DNA of 64,000 nucleotides from an uncultured Pelagibacteraceae bacterium (GCA_902584365.1 CACHZG010000001.1:101261-165260), one strand, 5' to 3'; positions 33,244 to 42,336 are shown, numbered from the stretch's first letter. Program-made: numbers and translations. The notes: generated from the letters alone by a model not told the origin.

Positions 33244-33767
33244 GAATTTTTTCTTATTATTTTTTTGAAATCTTTAGTATCAAAATCAATTTCTCCAATT
33301 ATTCTGGCAAATTCATTACCATTCTTGTCAATTAATATTGTAGTTGGCAGACCTCTCATTTTAAATTTTTTTGCTAAATTGAATTTAGGGTCAAAATAGA
33401 TGTCTAGATTATCAATATTTAGATCATCAAAAAATTTTTTTGCTTTGATTTGATTGGGTTTCTCCATATTGATTGCAAAAATCTTGAGTTCAGGCATATC
33501 TTTTGCCAGTCGGCTAAGGGAGGGCATTTCCTTTTTACATGGAGCACACCATGTAGCCCAAAAATTTAAAATCATGATCTTGCCTTTATTTTCGCTTAAG
33601 TCGACATCTTGAAGATTAAAATCTTTAAATTTTAGATTTTCAATGGGTTTGGGATTATCGTAAAAAATTATATTTTTATTAAGATTTGTTACCGCTTTAA
33701 CATTGCCTATAAAGAAAATCACAATTAGGGTGTGAATATAAGTTTTAAAAGATTTACTAATTTTCAT
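33240..33767 (-). CDS. TlpA/ResA-type periplasmic thioredoxin-like protein
   Basis: A 175-residue thiol-disulfide protein with an N-terminal export signal or anchor (about 9-25) and a thioredoxin domain. The active site is FWATWCAPCKKEMPSL (WCxPC), and the cis-proline lies in MRGLPTTILID. TlpA/ResA proteins keep cysteines reduced for cytochrome c or oxidase assembly. This could complement DsbB-driven oxidation encoded 2.5 kb away. The gene is divergent from argH with 30 bases between start codons. Confidence 0.9.
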   Translation of the reverse strand: MKISKSFKTYIHTLIVIFFIGNVKAVTNLNKNIIFYDNPKPIENLKFKDFNLQDVDLSENKGKIMILNFWATWCAPCKKEMPSLSRLAKDMPELKIFAINMEKPNQIKAKKFFDDLNIDNLDIYFDPKFNLAKKFKMRGLPTTILIDKNGNEFARIIGEIDFDTKDFKKIIRKNS

Positions 33768-33797
33768 ATTAATTTAAATTAAAAATAACATAGTGAA

Positions 33798-35180
33798 ATG
33801 AAAAATAAAACTGTTTGGTCAAATAGATTTAAAGGAGAGACTTCGATATCTCTTCAAAAAATTGGCTCATCCATTAATGTCGATAAAAGACTTTATGAGC
33901 AAGACATAGCTGCGTCTATTATTCACGCTAAAATGCTCATGAAACAAAAAATAATCAATAGTTCTATTGGAAATAAAATTATTAATGGTCTTAAAAAAAT
34001 TAAAATTCAAATTGATAAAGATAATTTTAATTTTCAAGAAAAATATGAAGACATTCACTTAAATATAGAAAAAAAATTATTTGAAATTATAGGACCTGCA
34101 GCAGGGTATTTGCATACAGCTAGATCTAGAAATGATCAAGTTGTAACAGATTTTAAGCTTTGGGTTAAACAAGCTTCAAAAAGCTTAAATAAAAAAATTA
34201 TATTATTAATGAAAAGTTTAATAAAAAAAGCTGAAAAAAATACAGGAACTATAATGCCAGGCTTGACGCATTTAAAGAATGCTCAACCTGTTTCGTTTGC
34301 TCATTATCTTCTATCGTACTATGAAATGTTCAAAAGAGATAAACAAAGATTTGAAAATAATATTGATCTTTTAAATGAATGTCCTCTTGGATCTGCTGCG
34401 CTTTCAGGCACCTCATATAAAATAGATAGAAAATATACTGCAACAAAACTTGGTTTCAAAAAACCAACTGACAATTCAATTGACTCAGTTTCGGATAGAG
34501 ATTTTGCTATAGATTTTTTATATGCATCTGCTTTAAGTGCAATGCATTTATCAAGATTAGCTGAAGATTTTGTTATCTATAATTCTGATGCTTTTAATTT
34601 CATATCCTTTGAAGATAATATGCTGACTGGTTCTTCTATTATGCCACAAAAAAAAAATCCTGATCCTGCAGAAATTATTAGAGGTAGAGTTGGACTAAAT
34701 TATGGATATTTGAATTCAATGCTAACTATCATGAAAGGCCTTCCAATGTCTTACTTCAAAGATTTACAAGATGACAAGGAATTAGTCTTCAATGGATTTG
34801 ATACTTTAAACGACTCTCTGACTTTAGGTATTGAGCTAATTAATTCTGTAAAACCAAATAAATCTCAAATGTTAGTAATGGCGAATCAAGGGTTCACAAC
34901 AGCAACAGATTTTGCAGATTATCTGGTTAAAGAAAAAAATTTATCATTCAGAGAATCTCACTCATTGTCAGCAAAACTAGTGGGTTTGGCAGAAAAAAAA
35001 GGTGTTACTTTGAATGAACTGTCATTACAGGAATTAAAAAAAATTAACAAAAATTTGGACAGAGATGTCTTAAAAATTTTTGATTTAAAAAACTCCATGA
35101 ATTCCAAAAAATCATATGGTGGAACTGCAGAAGCTAATGTAAAAATGATGATTAAAAAATATAAAAAGGAGACAAAATGA
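33798..35180 (+). CDS. argH: Argininosuccinate lyase
   Basis: A 460-residue enzyme that splits argininosuccinate into arginine and fumarate, the last step of arginine synthesis. Hallmarks: WSNRFKGETS at the N-terminus, HTARSRNDQV, TGSSIMPQKKNPD (the fumarase-superfamily signature carrying the catalytic Ser), and LPMSYFKDLQDDKE. Length is normal. It overlaps the small lipoprotein gene by 4 bases (ATGA), followed by lysA, an order common in Proteobacteria. Confidence 0.97.
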   Translation: MKNKTVWSNRFKGETSISLQKIGSSINVDKRLYEQDIAASIIHAKMLMKQKIINSSIGNKIINGLKKIKIQIDKDNFNFQEKYEDIHLNIEKKLFEIIGPAAGYLHTARSRNDQVVTDFKLWVKQASKSLNKKIILLMKSLIKKAEKNTGTIMPGLTHLKNAQPVSFAHYLLSYYEMFKRDKQRFENNIDLLNECPLGSAALSGTSYKIDRKYTATKLGFKKPTDNSIDSVSDRDFAIDFLYASALSAMHLSRLAEDFVIYNSDAFNFISFEDNMLTGSSIMPQKKNPDPAEIIRGRVGLNYGYLNSMLTIMKGLPMSYFKDLQDDKELVFNGFDTLNDSLTLGIELINSVKPNKSQMLVMANQGFTTATDFADYLVKEKNLSFRESHSLSAKLVGLAEKKGVTLNELSLQELKKINKNLDRDVLKIFDLKNSMNSKKSYGGTAEANVKMMIKKYKKETK

Positions 35181-35287
35181 AAATATTAGCTTCTATATCT
35201 ATTTTAGTTTTGATTATCTCCGGCTGTGGAAAAAAGTCAGAACCTAAATATAGTGGAAAACCCACACAAATACAAATAACTATATAA
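35177..35287 (+). CDS. Short lipoprotein, LptM/YifL-like
   Basis: A 36-residue lipoprotein. The signal peptide ends in the lipobox ISGC (Cys17), followed by GKKSEPKYSG and a short tail. LptM (YifL) of enterobacteria has the same CGxKGPLY-like start after the lipidated Cys, is very short and lies next to lysA; it helps mature the LPS transporter LptD. Here the gene is likewise between argH and lysA, overlapping argH by 4 bases and ending 4 bases before lysA. An AAGGAG site precedes the ATG. The tail is much shorter than in E. coli (36 against 67 residues), so the homology is likely but not certain. Confidence 0.75.
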   Translation: MKILASISILVLIISGCGKKSEPKYSGKPTQIQITI

Positions 35288-35291
35288 TTAT

Positions 35292-36521
35292 ATGCAAAGT
35301 TTAAGATATGTAGGTAAAAATCTATTTTTAGAAAAAATTTCTTTAAAAAATTTTTTGAAGAAAAATAAATCTCCCTTTTATATCTATTCTGAAAACCAGA
35401 TTATTTATAATTTTATAAAATTTAAAAATATTTTCAAAAAAACTGATCCTTTAATCTGCTTTGCTGCTAAATCTAATAGTAATGTTCAAATACTTAAAGT
35501 TTTAAGTAAATTAGGAGCAGGCGTGGATGTTGTATCAGGCGGTGAATTATTAAAAGCTCTTAAGGCAGGCATAAAACCAAAAAAAATTGTTTTCTCTGGT
35601 GTGGGAAAAACAGAGGAAGAATTACAAGTTGCAATAAATAAAAATATTTTATTAATTAATTGTGAGTCTGAAAGTGAAGCACTATTAGTCAATAATATCG
35701 GAAAAAGATTAAAAAAACATGTGTCTATTGGATTTAGGTTAAATCCAAATATTGATGCAAAAACGCATAAAAAGATATCAACTGGAAAAGCAGAAAATAA
35801 ATTTGGATTATCAATCAAATCTTTCAAATCTTTTTTGAAAAAAATTAATTCTTTAAAAAATGTAAGGTTGAATGCCTTAAGCGTACACATTGGTAGTCAG
35901 ATTTTAAGTGAAACACCTTTTAAAAGGACGCTAGGTGTTATGCAAAAATTAATAATGGAATTGAAATTAAATCTTAATTTTGTAGATTTTGGTGGAGGTT
36001 TTGGTATTGACTATAGCGGAAAAGACAAAACCTTAAATCTTACTAATTATTCTAAATTGGTAGAAAAATTTGCAAAAAAAATAAATTGTAAAATTATTTT
36101 TGAACCGGGACGGTCTATTATTGGGAATGCTGGTATACTTATAAGTAAAGTTCAATTTATCAAAAGAGGAAGTAAAAAAAGCTTTATAATTTTAGATGCT
36201 GGAATGAACGATTTTATGCGACCAGCTTTATATGATGCATTTCATAAAATCATTCCTATATCTAAAACTTCATCGAGAATGACAGGTGCAATAGAATTTG
36301 TTGGTCCTATTTGTGAAAGTACATGTAAATTTGGAGTTTATAAAAAATATCAAAAATTAAACGAGAACGACTATATTGCAATTACAAATGTAGGTGCTTA
36401 CGGTTCTTCTTTGTCTTCTAATTATAATACAAGACCTTTAATCGCTGAAATTTTAATCAATAAAAATAAATATAGATATATTAGAAAAAAACAAAATATA
36501 CTTAAATTGATTAATTCTTAA
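35292..36521 (+). CDS. lysA: Diaminopimelate decarboxylase
   Basis: A 409-residue PLP enzyme that makes lysine from meso-diaminopimelate. The PLP lysine is K60 in CFAAKSNSN; SVHIGSQI, DFGGGFGI, FEPGRSIIGNAG and CESTCKFG match the alanine-racemase-fold decarboxylase signatures. Length is standard. The stop overlaps the plsC start by one base. It is likely transcribed from the argH promoter with the LptM-like gene. Confidence 0.96.
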   Translation: MQSLRYVGKNLFLEKISLKNFLKKNKSPFYIYSENQIIYNFIKFKNIFKKTDPLICFAAKSNSNVQILKVLSKLGAGVDVVSGGELLKALKAGIKPKKIVFSGVGKTEEELQVAINKNILLINCESESEALLVNNIGKRLKKHVSIGFRLNPNIDAKTHKKISTGKAENKFGLSIKSFKSFLKKINSLKNVRLNALSVHIGSQILSETPFKRTLGVMQKLIMELKLNLNFVDFGGGFGIDYSGKDKTLNLTNYSKLVEKFAKKINCKIIFEPGRSIIGNAGILISKVQFIKRGSKKSFIILDAGMNDFMRPALYDAFHKIIPISKTSSRMTGAIEFVGPICESTCKFGVYKKYQKLNENDYIAITNVGAYGSSLSSNYNTRPLIAEILINKNKYRYIRKKQNILKLINS

Positions 36522-37228
36522 TGCAGTTTATCAAATCTTTAATTTTTAATATTTTTCTTTATTGTGGGCTTGTTTTAATTTTTATTTTAGCAATACCTAC
36601 CTTAATTCTTCCTGATAAATTTACAATTTTTTTTGGAAGGATGTCTGCAAAATACATTGTCTTCATTTTAAAACTTGTATTAAATACCAAGGTAATTTTT
36701 CATGGAGAGGAAAACTTGAAAAAGGTTGATCGTTTTTTTGTTGCCTCTGCACACCAGTCAATGTTTGAAACTTTTGCTTTGCAAATTCCTCTAGATGGTC
36801 CAATTTTTATTTTAAAAAAAGAGCTTATGAATATTCCTTTATTTGGTTGGTATCTTAGAAAAATCGGCGCGATAGCGATTATAAGAGAGACAACGACTAA
36901 AGAAAATTTAAGTTTTTTTGATAAAATAAAAGAAAAGTTAGAGGAAAATAAAAGACCACTTCTAATATTTCCTCAAGGCACCCGGGTCAAACTAGATGAG
37001 CACCCGCCTTTCAAAAAAGGTGTTGGTAGAATATACAATGCACTAAATTTGCCATGTATACCAGTTGCATTAAATACAGGAAAAGTTTGGCCAAAAAATA
37101 GTTTTATGAAGTATTCAGGAGATATGCATATTTCATTTTTAGAACCAATAATGCCTGGAAAAGAAAAAGATGAATTTACCAAAGAAATTGAAAATAAGAT
37201 TTATAATGAAATAAAAAAATATTATTAG
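36521..37228 (+). CDS. plsC: 1-acyl-sn-glycerol-3-phosphate acyltransferase
   Basis: A 235-residue membrane-bound acyltransferase that makes phosphatidic acid. An N-terminal helix (about 8-30) anchors it. The catalytic motif is H78-QSMF-E83, an HX4E form of the usual HX4D. The second motif reads FPQGTR at 150-155 where FPEGTR is commoner. Both variants occur in alphaproteobacterial PlsC-like proteins, so activity is likely; the acyl acceptor might differ. It shares one base with lysA, and its stop abuts the stop of the converging tyrA. Confidence 0.88.
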   Translation: MQFIKSLIFNIFLYCGLVLIFILAIPTLILPDKFTIFFGRMSAKYIVFILKLVLNTKVIFHGEENLKKVDRFFVASAHQSMFETFALQIPLDGPIFILKKELMNIPLFGWYLRKIGAIAIIRETTTKENLSFFDKIKEKLEENKRPLLIFPQGTRVKLDEHPPFKKGVGRIYNALNLPCIPVALNTGKVWPKNSFMKYSGDMHISFLEPIMPGKEKDEFTKEIENKIYNEIKKYY

Positions 37229-38125
37229 TTATTTTCTACCAAAGTCTGGTTTTTCAGTATCCTGCCCTGCTTCAATAATTTCTTTTCTGACTTTTTTGGT
37301 TGAAGCAAAGATTTCTAGGAGCTTTTTGCTATCTTTATTTTTAATAGCATTTTTAATTTCATCAAGATTTTTTGAGTAGTTATCTAAAACCTTTAATATA
37401 TTGTCGCTATTATCAATAAAAATATCCTTCCACATTAATGGATCAGATGCAGCTATTCTTGTAAAATCCCTTAATCCGCCGGCACTATACTGAATAACAT
37501 CATCTTTAAATTTATCTTCATTATTAATTGCAGTTTTAACAATACTGTAGGCTACTGCATGAGGTAAATGACTTGTTAATGACAAAACATAATCGTGATC
37601 TTCAAATGACATAAATTTTGTTTTACTACCAAGTTTAATCCAAAATTCTTCCAGCTTGCTCGTTTTACTCTTACTTACCTCTTTGTCTGTTGACAAAATA
37701 CACCATCTATTTTTAAAGAGTTCTGAAAACCCTGCTTCAGGTCCACTATACTCAGTGCCTGCTATAGGATGTGAAGCAATCCAATGAATATTGTCTAAAC
37801 TAATATTTTTAATAATTTTGTTTACTTCTTTTTTGGCAGAACCTGTATCAGTCAAAATGGAGTCTTTTTTTAAATTAGCCTTTATCGAAAGTAAAATTTC
37901 CTTATAGCTACTCAGGGGAGATGCGATAATTGTCAAATCAGAGTCAATTACAGCTTCAGAAATGTTGCTGCAAACTTCTGATGAGAAATTTTTTTTTAAA
38001 TAACTGTTTACATGACTAGACTTATCAAAAACACTTAATTTAGAAGCTAGTTTTTTTTCTTCAACTGCACGCAAAATAGAAGAACCAATTAAACCGCAAC
38101 CGATAATACTGATTTTATTAAACAT
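37229..38125 (-). CDS. tyrA: Prephenate/arogenate dehydrogenase
   Basis: A 298-residue NAD(P)-dependent enzyme of tyrosine synthesis. The dinucleotide fold starts IIGCGLIGSSILRAVEEK; SHPIAGTEYSGPEAG holds the catalytic His; LTSHLPHAVAYSIV and GGLRDFTRIAASDPLMWKDI are conserved in TyrA. It lacks ACT or chorismate mutase domains. The gene overlaps hisC by 8 bases, an alphaproteobacterial pairing that lies next to metX. Confidence 0.95.
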   Translation of the reverse strand: MFNKISIIGCGLIGSSILRAVEEKKLASKLSVFDKSSHVNSYLKKNFSSEVCSNISEAVIDSDLTIIASPLSSYKEILLSIKANLKKDSILTDTGSAKKEVNKIIKNISLDNIHWIASHPIAGTEYSGPEAGFSELFKNRWCILSTDKEVSKSKTSKLEEFWIKLGSKTKFMSFEDHDYVLSLTSHLPHAVAYSIVKTAINNEDKFKDDVIQYSAGGLRDFTRIAASDPLMWKDIFIDNSDNILKVLDNYSKNLDEIKNAIKNKDSKKLLEIFASTKKVRKEIIEAGQDTEKPDFGRK

Positions 38126-39200
38126 TTAAAATCTTTCTCATTTTTTTTATTAATTCTGTATTCTCCGAGCTTGTCCCAATTGTAATACGTAAAGAATTTT
38201 TTATACCATATACATCCATTTTACGTACTAATATTCCATACTTTGCTAGCTGTTTAAAAGCTTTAGCTGAATTAACTTTTACTCTATCAAAGTTTACTAA
38301 TAAAAAATTAGTAAAACTTTTATTTGTGTCTATTTTCATTTTTTTAAATTCAGCAAACAGTTTTTTATTCCATTTATTTACGTGATTAATTTCTTTGTTT
38401 AACCATGAACTGTCTTTCACTGCAGCAGAAGCTGCAAATAAAGCTGGCCTACTTACATTAAACGGAGGTTTAATTCTATTTAATGCAGAAATTATTTCTT
38501 TGGACCCGTAACCCCAGCCTACTCTCAATCCAGCAAGACCGTAAATCTTTGAAAAGGTCCTAGTCATTACCACATTTTTAAAGTTTGTAAAAGTTTGGAG
38601 GCCTGACATGAAGTCTTTCTGTTTTACATACTCGAAATAGGCATCATCCACTACTAGCAAAATATTACTTCTTAATTTTTTTCTTAAAAAAAGTAATTCT
38701 TTTCTTTTAATGTATGTGCCTGTGGGATTATTTGGATTAGCTAAAAAAACTATTTTTGTTTTTCTAGTAACTTTTTTAAGTATATCTTTTACAGATACAG
38801 TAAAATTATTTTCATTAGCATAAATTACTTTGGCTCCACTCATTTTGCTATAAATCCTGTAAATAATAAAACTATATTTCGGTACAATAACTTGATCACC
38901 TTTTTTTAAAAAAGATTTACAAATTAATTCAAAAATTTGATCTGATCCAGAACCTAATATAATTCTGTTCCTGTCGATTCTAAATTTATCAGAAAGTGTT
39001 TTTCTTAAAAATGTACCGTCGGAATCAGGGTATCTAGCGAAATTTTGTGAAACTTTGAGATATTGTTTCTTTGCCAAAGGGCTGGGACCTAAGGCGGACT
39101 CGTTAGCTGATAATTTTATTTTAGCGAGTTTACTCTTAAATAAACTCATTCCAGCAACATATTTCTCTGCAACAATGTTATTTGGTTTCGGAAATTTCAT
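38118..39200 (-). CDS. hisC: Histidinol-phosphate aminotransferase
   Basis: A 360-residue PLP aminotransferase. Motifs: LSANESALGPSPLA at the N-terminus, FLANPNNPTGTYI, VVDDAYFEYV, and RTFSKIYGLAGLRVGWG with the PLP lysine; the C-terminal LRITIGTSSENTELI carries the carboxylate-binding Arg. These match HisC, and with tyrA beside it the protein may also use prephenate or aromatic keto acids, as known for broad HisC enzymes. It is divergent from metX. Confidence 0.93.
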   Translation of the reverse strand: MKFPKPNNIVAEKYVAGMSLFKSKLAKIKLSANESALGPSPLAKKQYLKVSQNFARYPDSDGTFLRKTLSDKFRIDRNRIILGSGSDQIFELICKSFLKKGDQVIVPKYSFIIYRIYSKMSGAKVIYANENNFTVSVKDILKKVTRKTKIVFLANPNNPTGTYIKRKELLFLRKKLRSNILLVVDDAYFEYVKQKDFMSGLQTFTNFKNVVMTRTFSKIYGLAGLRVGWGYGSKEIISALNRIKPPFNVSRPALFAASAAVKDSSWLNKEINHVNKWNKKLFAEFKKMKIDTNKSFTNFLLVNFDRVKVNSAKAFKQLAKYGILVRKMDVYGIKNSLRITIGTSSENTELIKKMRKILNV

Positions 39201-39260
39201 TTACTCAATGTATTATCTAAATTGTATAAGTTTTTCTATAGGTCTTTATCGTATATAAAA

Positions 39261-39289
39261 TTGACAAGTTTAAGACGATTTAGTACTAA
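39261..39289 (+). promoter_or_regulatory. Promoter of riboswitch-metX
   Basis: A perfect TTGACA (39261-39266) with a 17-base spacer to TACTAA (39284-39289). Transcription would begin at about 39295, exactly where the SAM aptamer starts. The -10 is weak, but the spacing and the fit with the RNA support it. Confidence 0.6.
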
Positions 39290-39293
39290 TTTG

Positions 39294-39340
39294 AAGCGCT
39301 GATTTAACCAAATTGCAAGCGCTAAATAAATTTTGCTAAA
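39294..39340 (+). promoter_or_regulatory. SAM-II-type S-adenosylmethionine riboswitch
   Basis: The segment carries the SAM-II/SAM-V core. P1 is GCGCT (39296-39300) with AGCGC (39318-39322), the loop contains GATTTAACC, and the pseudoknot is GCAA (39315-39318) with TTGC (39333-39336), followed by TAAA. This matches the SAM-II consensus as I know it. It precedes a terminator and metX, so SAM should switch off methionine synthesis. GGG (39343-39345) can pair with CCC (39352-39354) and compete with the terminator. SAM-II is favoured over SAM-V because a transcription terminator follows. Confidence 0.88.
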
Positions 39341-39350
39341 AAGGGTATAT

Positions 39351-39376
39351 GCCCAGTTTAGCTGGGCTTTTTTTTT
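39351..39376 (+). terminator. Riboswitch-controlled terminator before metX
   Basis: GCCCAG (39351-39356) pairs with CTGGGC (39362-39367) around a 5-base loop and is followed by nine T (39368-39376). It stands between the SAM aptamer and the metX start codon, so it can end transcription when SAM is bound. Confidence 0.88.
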
Positions 39377-39378
39377 GG

Positions 39379-40512
39379 ATGAATGAAAAACTTGAAAATA
39401 TAAAGAAACTTAAAGTCTCAAATTCACTTAAGTTGGATTGTGGAAAGACTATAAAAAATTTTCCTTTAGCTTATGAAACGTATGGAAAGTTAAATTCAAA
39501 TAAAGACAATGCAATTCTTGTTTTTCATGCTTTAACAGGAGATCAATTCGTTGCTGGCACAAATCCAATAACAAATAAAAACGGATGGTGGGTGACAGCA
39601 GTAGGACCGGGGAAAGCTATAGACACAAATAAATATTTTGTAATTTGTGCAAATGTAATTGGTGGATGCATGGGTTCATTAGGGCCAAGAAATATTAATC
39701 CAGAAACCAATCAACCTTATGGATTGGATTTCCCTGTGATAACTATTAAGGACATGGTTAGAGCCCAAGAGTCATTATTAGAGCACCTCGGTATAAAAAA
39801 ACTTCTTTGTGCTACAGGTGGTTCAATGGGCGGAATGCAATTACTTCAGTTTTGTTCAACTTTTCCAGATAAAACTTTTTCTGCTATTCCAATTGCATGT
39901 AGTACTAGTCACAGTGCACAAAATATTGCTTTAAATGAATTAGCTCGTCAGTCAATTATGGCTGACCCTGTTTGGGATAATGGAAAATATTTTTTAAAGA
40001 ATGTTCAGCCAAAAAATGGCTTAGCTGTTGCGAGGATGGTAGGACACATTAGTTATCTATCTGAAAAAGGAATGCAGGAAAAATTTGGAAGAAAGTTACA
40101 AGAAAAAGCAGATTACGAATTTAGTTTTAATGCGGATTTCCAGGTCGAAAGTTATCTCAGACATCAAGGATATGCTTTTGTGGAAAGATTCGATGCAAAC
40201 TCAATTCTATATATAACAAGAGCCATGGATTATTTTGATTTATCAAAACAATTTAAAGGAGGTCTTACTGAAGCATTTAAAGGTCAAAGAACGAAATTTT
40301 TAGTAATATCTTTTTCTTCTGATTGGCTTTACACGACCAAGAATAACAAAGATATAGTTATCGCTTTAAATGCTGCTGGTGCGAATGTTTCTTATTCCGA
40401 AATTGTAACAGACAAGGGGCACGATTCTTTTTTACTAGATGAATTAAATTTTTTAAAGACTCTTAAAGGTTTTATAGACTCAATGTACGAGAAATTTAAA
40501 AATGAAAAATGA
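39379..40512 (+). CDS. metX: Homoserine O-acyltransferase
   Basis: A 377-residue alpha/beta-hydrolase that acylates homoserine with acetyl-CoA or succinyl-CoA in methionine synthesis. The nucleophile is Ser139 in [22 protein letters not shown] and the C-terminal [10 protein letters not shown] (catalytic His) match MetX. The frame can be extended ten codons upstream to 39349, but that segment lies inside the terminator hairpin and T-run, so the start at 39379 ([10 protein letters not shown]) is chosen. It overlaps metW by 11 bases. Acyl specificity (acetyl versus succinyl) cannot be settled by eye. Confidence 0.95.
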   Translation: MNEKLENIKKLKVSNSLKLDCGKTIKNFPLAYETYGKLNSNKDNAILVFHALTGDQFVAGTNPITNKNGWWVTAVGPGKAIDTNKYFVICANVIGGCMGSLGPRNINPETNQPYGLDFPVITIKDMVRAQESLLEHLGIKKLLCATGGSMGGMQLLQFCSTFPDKTFSAIPIACSTSHSAQNIALNELARQSIMADPVWDNGKYFLKNVQPKNGLAVARMVGHISYLSEKGMQEKFGRKLQEKADYEFSFNADFQVESYLRHQGYAFVERFDANSILYITRAMDYFDLSKQFKGGLTEAFKGQRTKFLVISFSSDWLYTTKNNKDIVIALNAAGANVSYSEIVTDKGHDSFLLDELNFLKTLKGFIDSMYEKFKNEK

Positions 40513-41095
40513 ATTTAAAGTAATAGCAAACTTATTATCCGAAAACACTAGAGTTCTTGATGTGGGGTGTGGTGATGGATCTTTAATGAGTTTACTTGAG
40601 AAAGAAAAAGGTATCGAGGTTCGTGGATTAGAAATAGATCAAACTAACGTACAAAAATGTATTCATAAAGGTCTTAGCGTAATACAAGGTAACGCTGAAA
40701 CAGAGTTACATCAATTTCCAGATCGATCTTTTGATTACGTTATTCTAAGTCAGACTCTGCAAGCTTTTTATGACCCAAGTAAAGTTATGAATGAACTTTT
40801 AAGAATTGGAAAATCGGTAATAGTTTCGATTCCTAATTTTGGTTTTTGGAAAGTAAGATTAAAATTATTACTCTTTGGAAAAATGCCGGTTACTAAAACT
40901 TTACCTAATACGTGGTACAATACTCCAAACTTACACATGTGCACCATAAAAGATTTGTTTATTTTTTGTGATGAAAAGAGCATCAAAATAAAAAAAGTAA
41001 TTGGTATAAACGAAGATAAAACATCTTATATTAAAAAGAGTAATTTAGAAATAAAAAATCTTTTTTCAAAGGTTGGAATTTTTTTAATAGGATAA
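40502..41095 (+). CDS. metW: Methionine biosynthesis protein MetW
   Basis: A 197-residue SAM-dependent methyltransferase-like protein. The SAM-binding motif is [59 protein letters not shown] and [13 protein letters not shown] are diagnostic of MetW, which pairs with MetX and is needed for homoserine acylation in several bacteria. It overlaps metX by 11 bases and so shares the riboswitch. gloB follows 1 base downstream. Confidence 0.95.
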   Translation: MKNEFKVIANLLSENTRVLDVGCGDGSLMSLLEKEKGIEVRGLEIDQTNVQKCIHKGLSVIQGNAETELHQFPDRSFDYVILSQTLQAFYDPSKVMNELLRIGKSVIVSIPNFGFWKVRLKLLLFGKMPVTKTLPNTWYNTPNLHMCTIKDLFIFCDEKSIKIKKVIGINEDKTSYIKKSNLEIKNLFSKVGIFLIG

Positions 41096-41096
41096 T

Positions 41097-41855
41097 ATGA
41101 AAATAGAAGTTATTCCGTGTTTAAATGATAATTACAGCTATTTAATTTATGAGGAAGAAACTAATACTGTTTCAATAGTTGATCCCTCGGAATTTTCCCC
41201 ATGTGAAAAAATAATAAAAAATTACAAAAAATTAGATAATATTTTAATTACTCATCACCATGCAGATCATGTAGGTGGAAATTTAAAACTAAAAGAAAAA
41301 TATAATTCAAAAATCTTTGGATACCAAAAAGATAAGAGCCGTATTCCTGGAATTGACATTTTGTTATATGAAGACCAAATTTTTAATGTTGGAAATTTGG
41401 AAGTAAAGGTAATTTTTATTCCAGGTCATACTAGTGGTCACATCGCTTATTATATTAAAAAAGAAAATGTTATTTTTACTGGAGATACTTTGTTCTCTTT
41501 AGGGTGTGGGAGAGTTTTTGAGGGAAGTCATAAACAAATGTTTGAGTCTCTTAATAAGCTAAAAATTCTTGATCCCAAGACTAAAGTTTATTGCGGTCAT
41601 GAGTATACAAAAAAAAATTTAGAATTTTGTTTAACATTTGACACAGAAAACTCTTTTTTAAGAGAGAGAGAACAAGATATAAATGCTAAAATAAAAAAAA
41701 ATCAACCTACGATTCCGACATCTTTAGAGGAAGAATTAAAGACAAATATCTTCTTGAGATGTGATAATATCAAGGTAAAACAAGCTCTAAATCAAAAAGA
41801 CTCTTCCGATCAAGAAATATTTACAAAATTAAGGGATTTAAAGGATACATTTTGA
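41097..41855 (+). CDS. gloB: Hydroxyacylglutathione hydrolase (glyoxalase II)
   Basis: A 252-residue metallo-beta-lactamase-fold enzyme that hydrolyses S-lactoylglutathione. Metal ligands are in ITHHHADHVGG (HxHxDH), FIPGHTSGH, FTGDTLFSLGCGR and CGHEYT. The C-terminal FLREREQ domain typical of glyoxalase II is present. It lies in the metX-metW transcript, so it may be SAM-controlled. Length is normal. Confidence 0.93.
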   Translation: MKIEVIPCLNDNYSYLIYEEETNTVSIVDPSEFSPCEKIIKNYKKLDNILITHHHADHVGGNLKLKEKYNSKIFGYQKDKSRIPGIDILLYEDQIFNVGNLEVKVIFIPGHTSGHIAYYIKKENVIFTGDTLFSLGCGRVFEGSHKQMFESLNKLKILDPKTKVYCGHEYTKKNLEFCLTFDTENSFLREREQDINAKIKKNQPTIPTSLEEELKTNIFLRCDNIKVKQALNQKDSSDQEIFTKLRDLKDTF

Positions 41856-41866
41856 TCTCAATAATC

Positions 41867-41894
41867 TTGACTTGATATAATTGCAAGCTATATT
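41867..41894 (+). promoter_or_regulatory. Promoter of rplU-rpmA-obgE operon
   Basis: TTGACT (41867-41872), a 16-base spacer and TATATT (41889-41894) lie 26 bases before the L21 ATG. The match to sigma-70 is good, and it begins the ribosomal protein transcript. Confidence 0.6.
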
Positions 41895-41920
41895 GCGTCA
41901 AAACTTAATAATTAAATTTT

Positions 41921-42328
41921 ATGTCATTTGCAATTATTGAAACAGGTGGAAAGCAATATAAGGTCTCTACTAGCAAGATACTAGAGATTGAGAAAATTAA
42001 TGCAAAAAAAGGTGAAACAATTAAGTTTAATAATGTTTTGCTATTAAACAATGATCAAAATACCGAAATAGGGAGTCCAAGTATTGAAGGAGCTTCCGTA
42101 GAAGCTAAACTTTTAGATACTGTAAAAGACAGGACAATTTTAGTTTTTCACAAGAGACGAAGAAAACATTCTAGAAAAAAAAATGGTCATAGACAAAGGC
42201 ACTCTAAAATTCAAATAATGAAAATTTTAGCTAAAGGTGGAAAAGTAATTGATGAAGCAAAAATCGTTGAAAAAAAGAAAACCGTAAAGACTGAAAAAAA
42301 AGATATTAAAAAAGTACAAAAAAAATAG
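41921..42328 (+). CDS. rplU: 50S ribosomal protein L21
   Basis: A 135-residue ribosomal protein. FAIIETGGKQYKVS at the start and FHKRRRKHSRKKNGHRQRHSKIQI are the L21 signatures. The last 30 residues are a Lys-rich extension (residues from about 105 on) beyond the usual 103. Extended L21 tails occur in other alphaproteobacteria. It is followed by rpmA after 8 bases. Confidence 0.97.
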   Translation: MSFAIIETGGKQYKVSTSKILEIEKINAKKGETIKFNNVLLLNNDQNTEIGSPSIEGASVEAKLLDTVKDRTILVFHKRRRKHSRKKNGHRQRHSKIQIMKILAKGGKVIDEAKIVEKKKTVKTEKKDIKKVQKK

Positions 42329-42336
42329 GATACTAA

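Noticed and set aside
39349-39378. Upstream start for metX
   Set aside because: These ten codons lie inside the riboswitch terminator stem and T-run; the start at 39379 fits MetX homologues.
41878-41896. ATTGCAAGC-like stretch upstream of rplU resembling the SAM-II core
   Set aside because: The P1 partner and the GATTTAACC loop are absent; the region is better explained as the -10/-35 spacer of the rplU promoter.
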